A DNA stretch of 64,000 nt. Source: Phycomyces nitens. Lineage: Eukaryota > Mucoromycota > Mucoromycetes > Mucorales > Phycomycetaceae. The notes under the pieces were generated by a model. The model was not told where the DNA came from. It saw nothing but the letters and a program-made list of their open reading frames with translations, and made no database searches. This document shows, piece by piece, positions 63,828 to 64,000 of this stretch (positions are counted from its first letter, which is position 1; each line of letters begins with the position of its first letter). The stretch is from positions 620,001-684,000 of the forward strand of contig JAHRBC010000001.1 in NCBI GenBank assembly GCA_022702545.1. Reading direction: 5' to 3'. The position numbers were made by a program, and so were the translations under genes.

Positions 63828-64000
63828 TCACCATTTCTTTTCTTTTTATTATTATTATTATTTCTTAATATCGATAGACGCAATATCATTACTAAAATTG
63901 CAACCAAAACTATAATTCAATACCATATCTATTGCAAAGCGAAATCACACGACTGGGCCAAGGTGTATTTTTGGCACAATATTTAAAATTTGACCCAGAA
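63828..64000. other. 3' flank of the HAUS3-like gene
   Basis: 173 bases up to the window edge, including a TTA repeat at 63846-63864. Nothing recognised. Confidence 0.5.

Overview
The window is nuclear DNA of a filamentous fungus. The evidence is spliceosomal introns of about 45-115 bases with GT-AG ends in most genes, AT-rich intergenic DNA full of microsatellites, and a gene set that includes a fungal plasma-membrane H+-ATPase, a Gpt2/Sct1-type acyltransferase, a Skg3/Caf120-like PH protein and a fungal-type GATA factor. A full-length KIF1/Unc-104 kinesin, U2AF65, a candidate augmin (HAUS3-like) subunit and frequent short exons point to an early-diverging lineage; Mucoromycota (Mucorales-like) is the best guess, as an inference. 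No tRNA, rRNA, CRISPR array or intact transposon was recognised. Exon boundaries were placed by hand from reading frame, splice signals and protein-family continuity.

Layout. 1-12,690 (all minus strand): the 5' part of a soluble fumarate reductase, a ten-exon kinesin-3 motor, a 3.3 kb AT-rich gap, and a glycerol-3-phosphate acyltransferase. 12,691-24,035: sparse, AT-rich DNA with one HSPA12-like Hsp70-family gene. 24,036-29,510: an intronless two-finger GATA factor converging on PMA1, the strongly codon-biased proton pump, which has a TATA box and a pyrimidine-rich leader. 30,892-33,886: one coding-looking terminal exon of an unknown gene plus AT-rich DNA. 33,887-40,668: a seven-transmembrane protein with micro-exons, then two neighbouring minus-strand genes for secreted proteins built from the same ~105-residue one-disulfide domain (two copies in one protein, one in the other). 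40,669-49,108: a Nup159/Nup214-like nucleoporin with almost no FG motifs, a lysophospholipid acyltransferase with an unresolved 5' end, and U2AF65. 49,581-57,058: a second, membrane-anchored fumarate reductase, a 2-isopropylmalate synthase lacking the leucine-sensing domain, a Caf120-like PH protein and a small bZIP factor. 57,545-63,827: a zinc-knuckle coiled-coil protein of unknown function and a HAUS3-like augmin subunit.

The genes do not form a metabolic cluster; they are mostly housekeeping genes (transport, lipid synthesis, leucine synthesis, redox balance, splicing, nuclear pore, microtubules, transcription). The least explained parts are the tandem secreted-domain genes at 37,869-39,957, the regulatory-domain-less isopropylmalate synthase, the FG-poor nucleoporin, the zinc-knuckle protein and the G/C-rich tracts inside introns.
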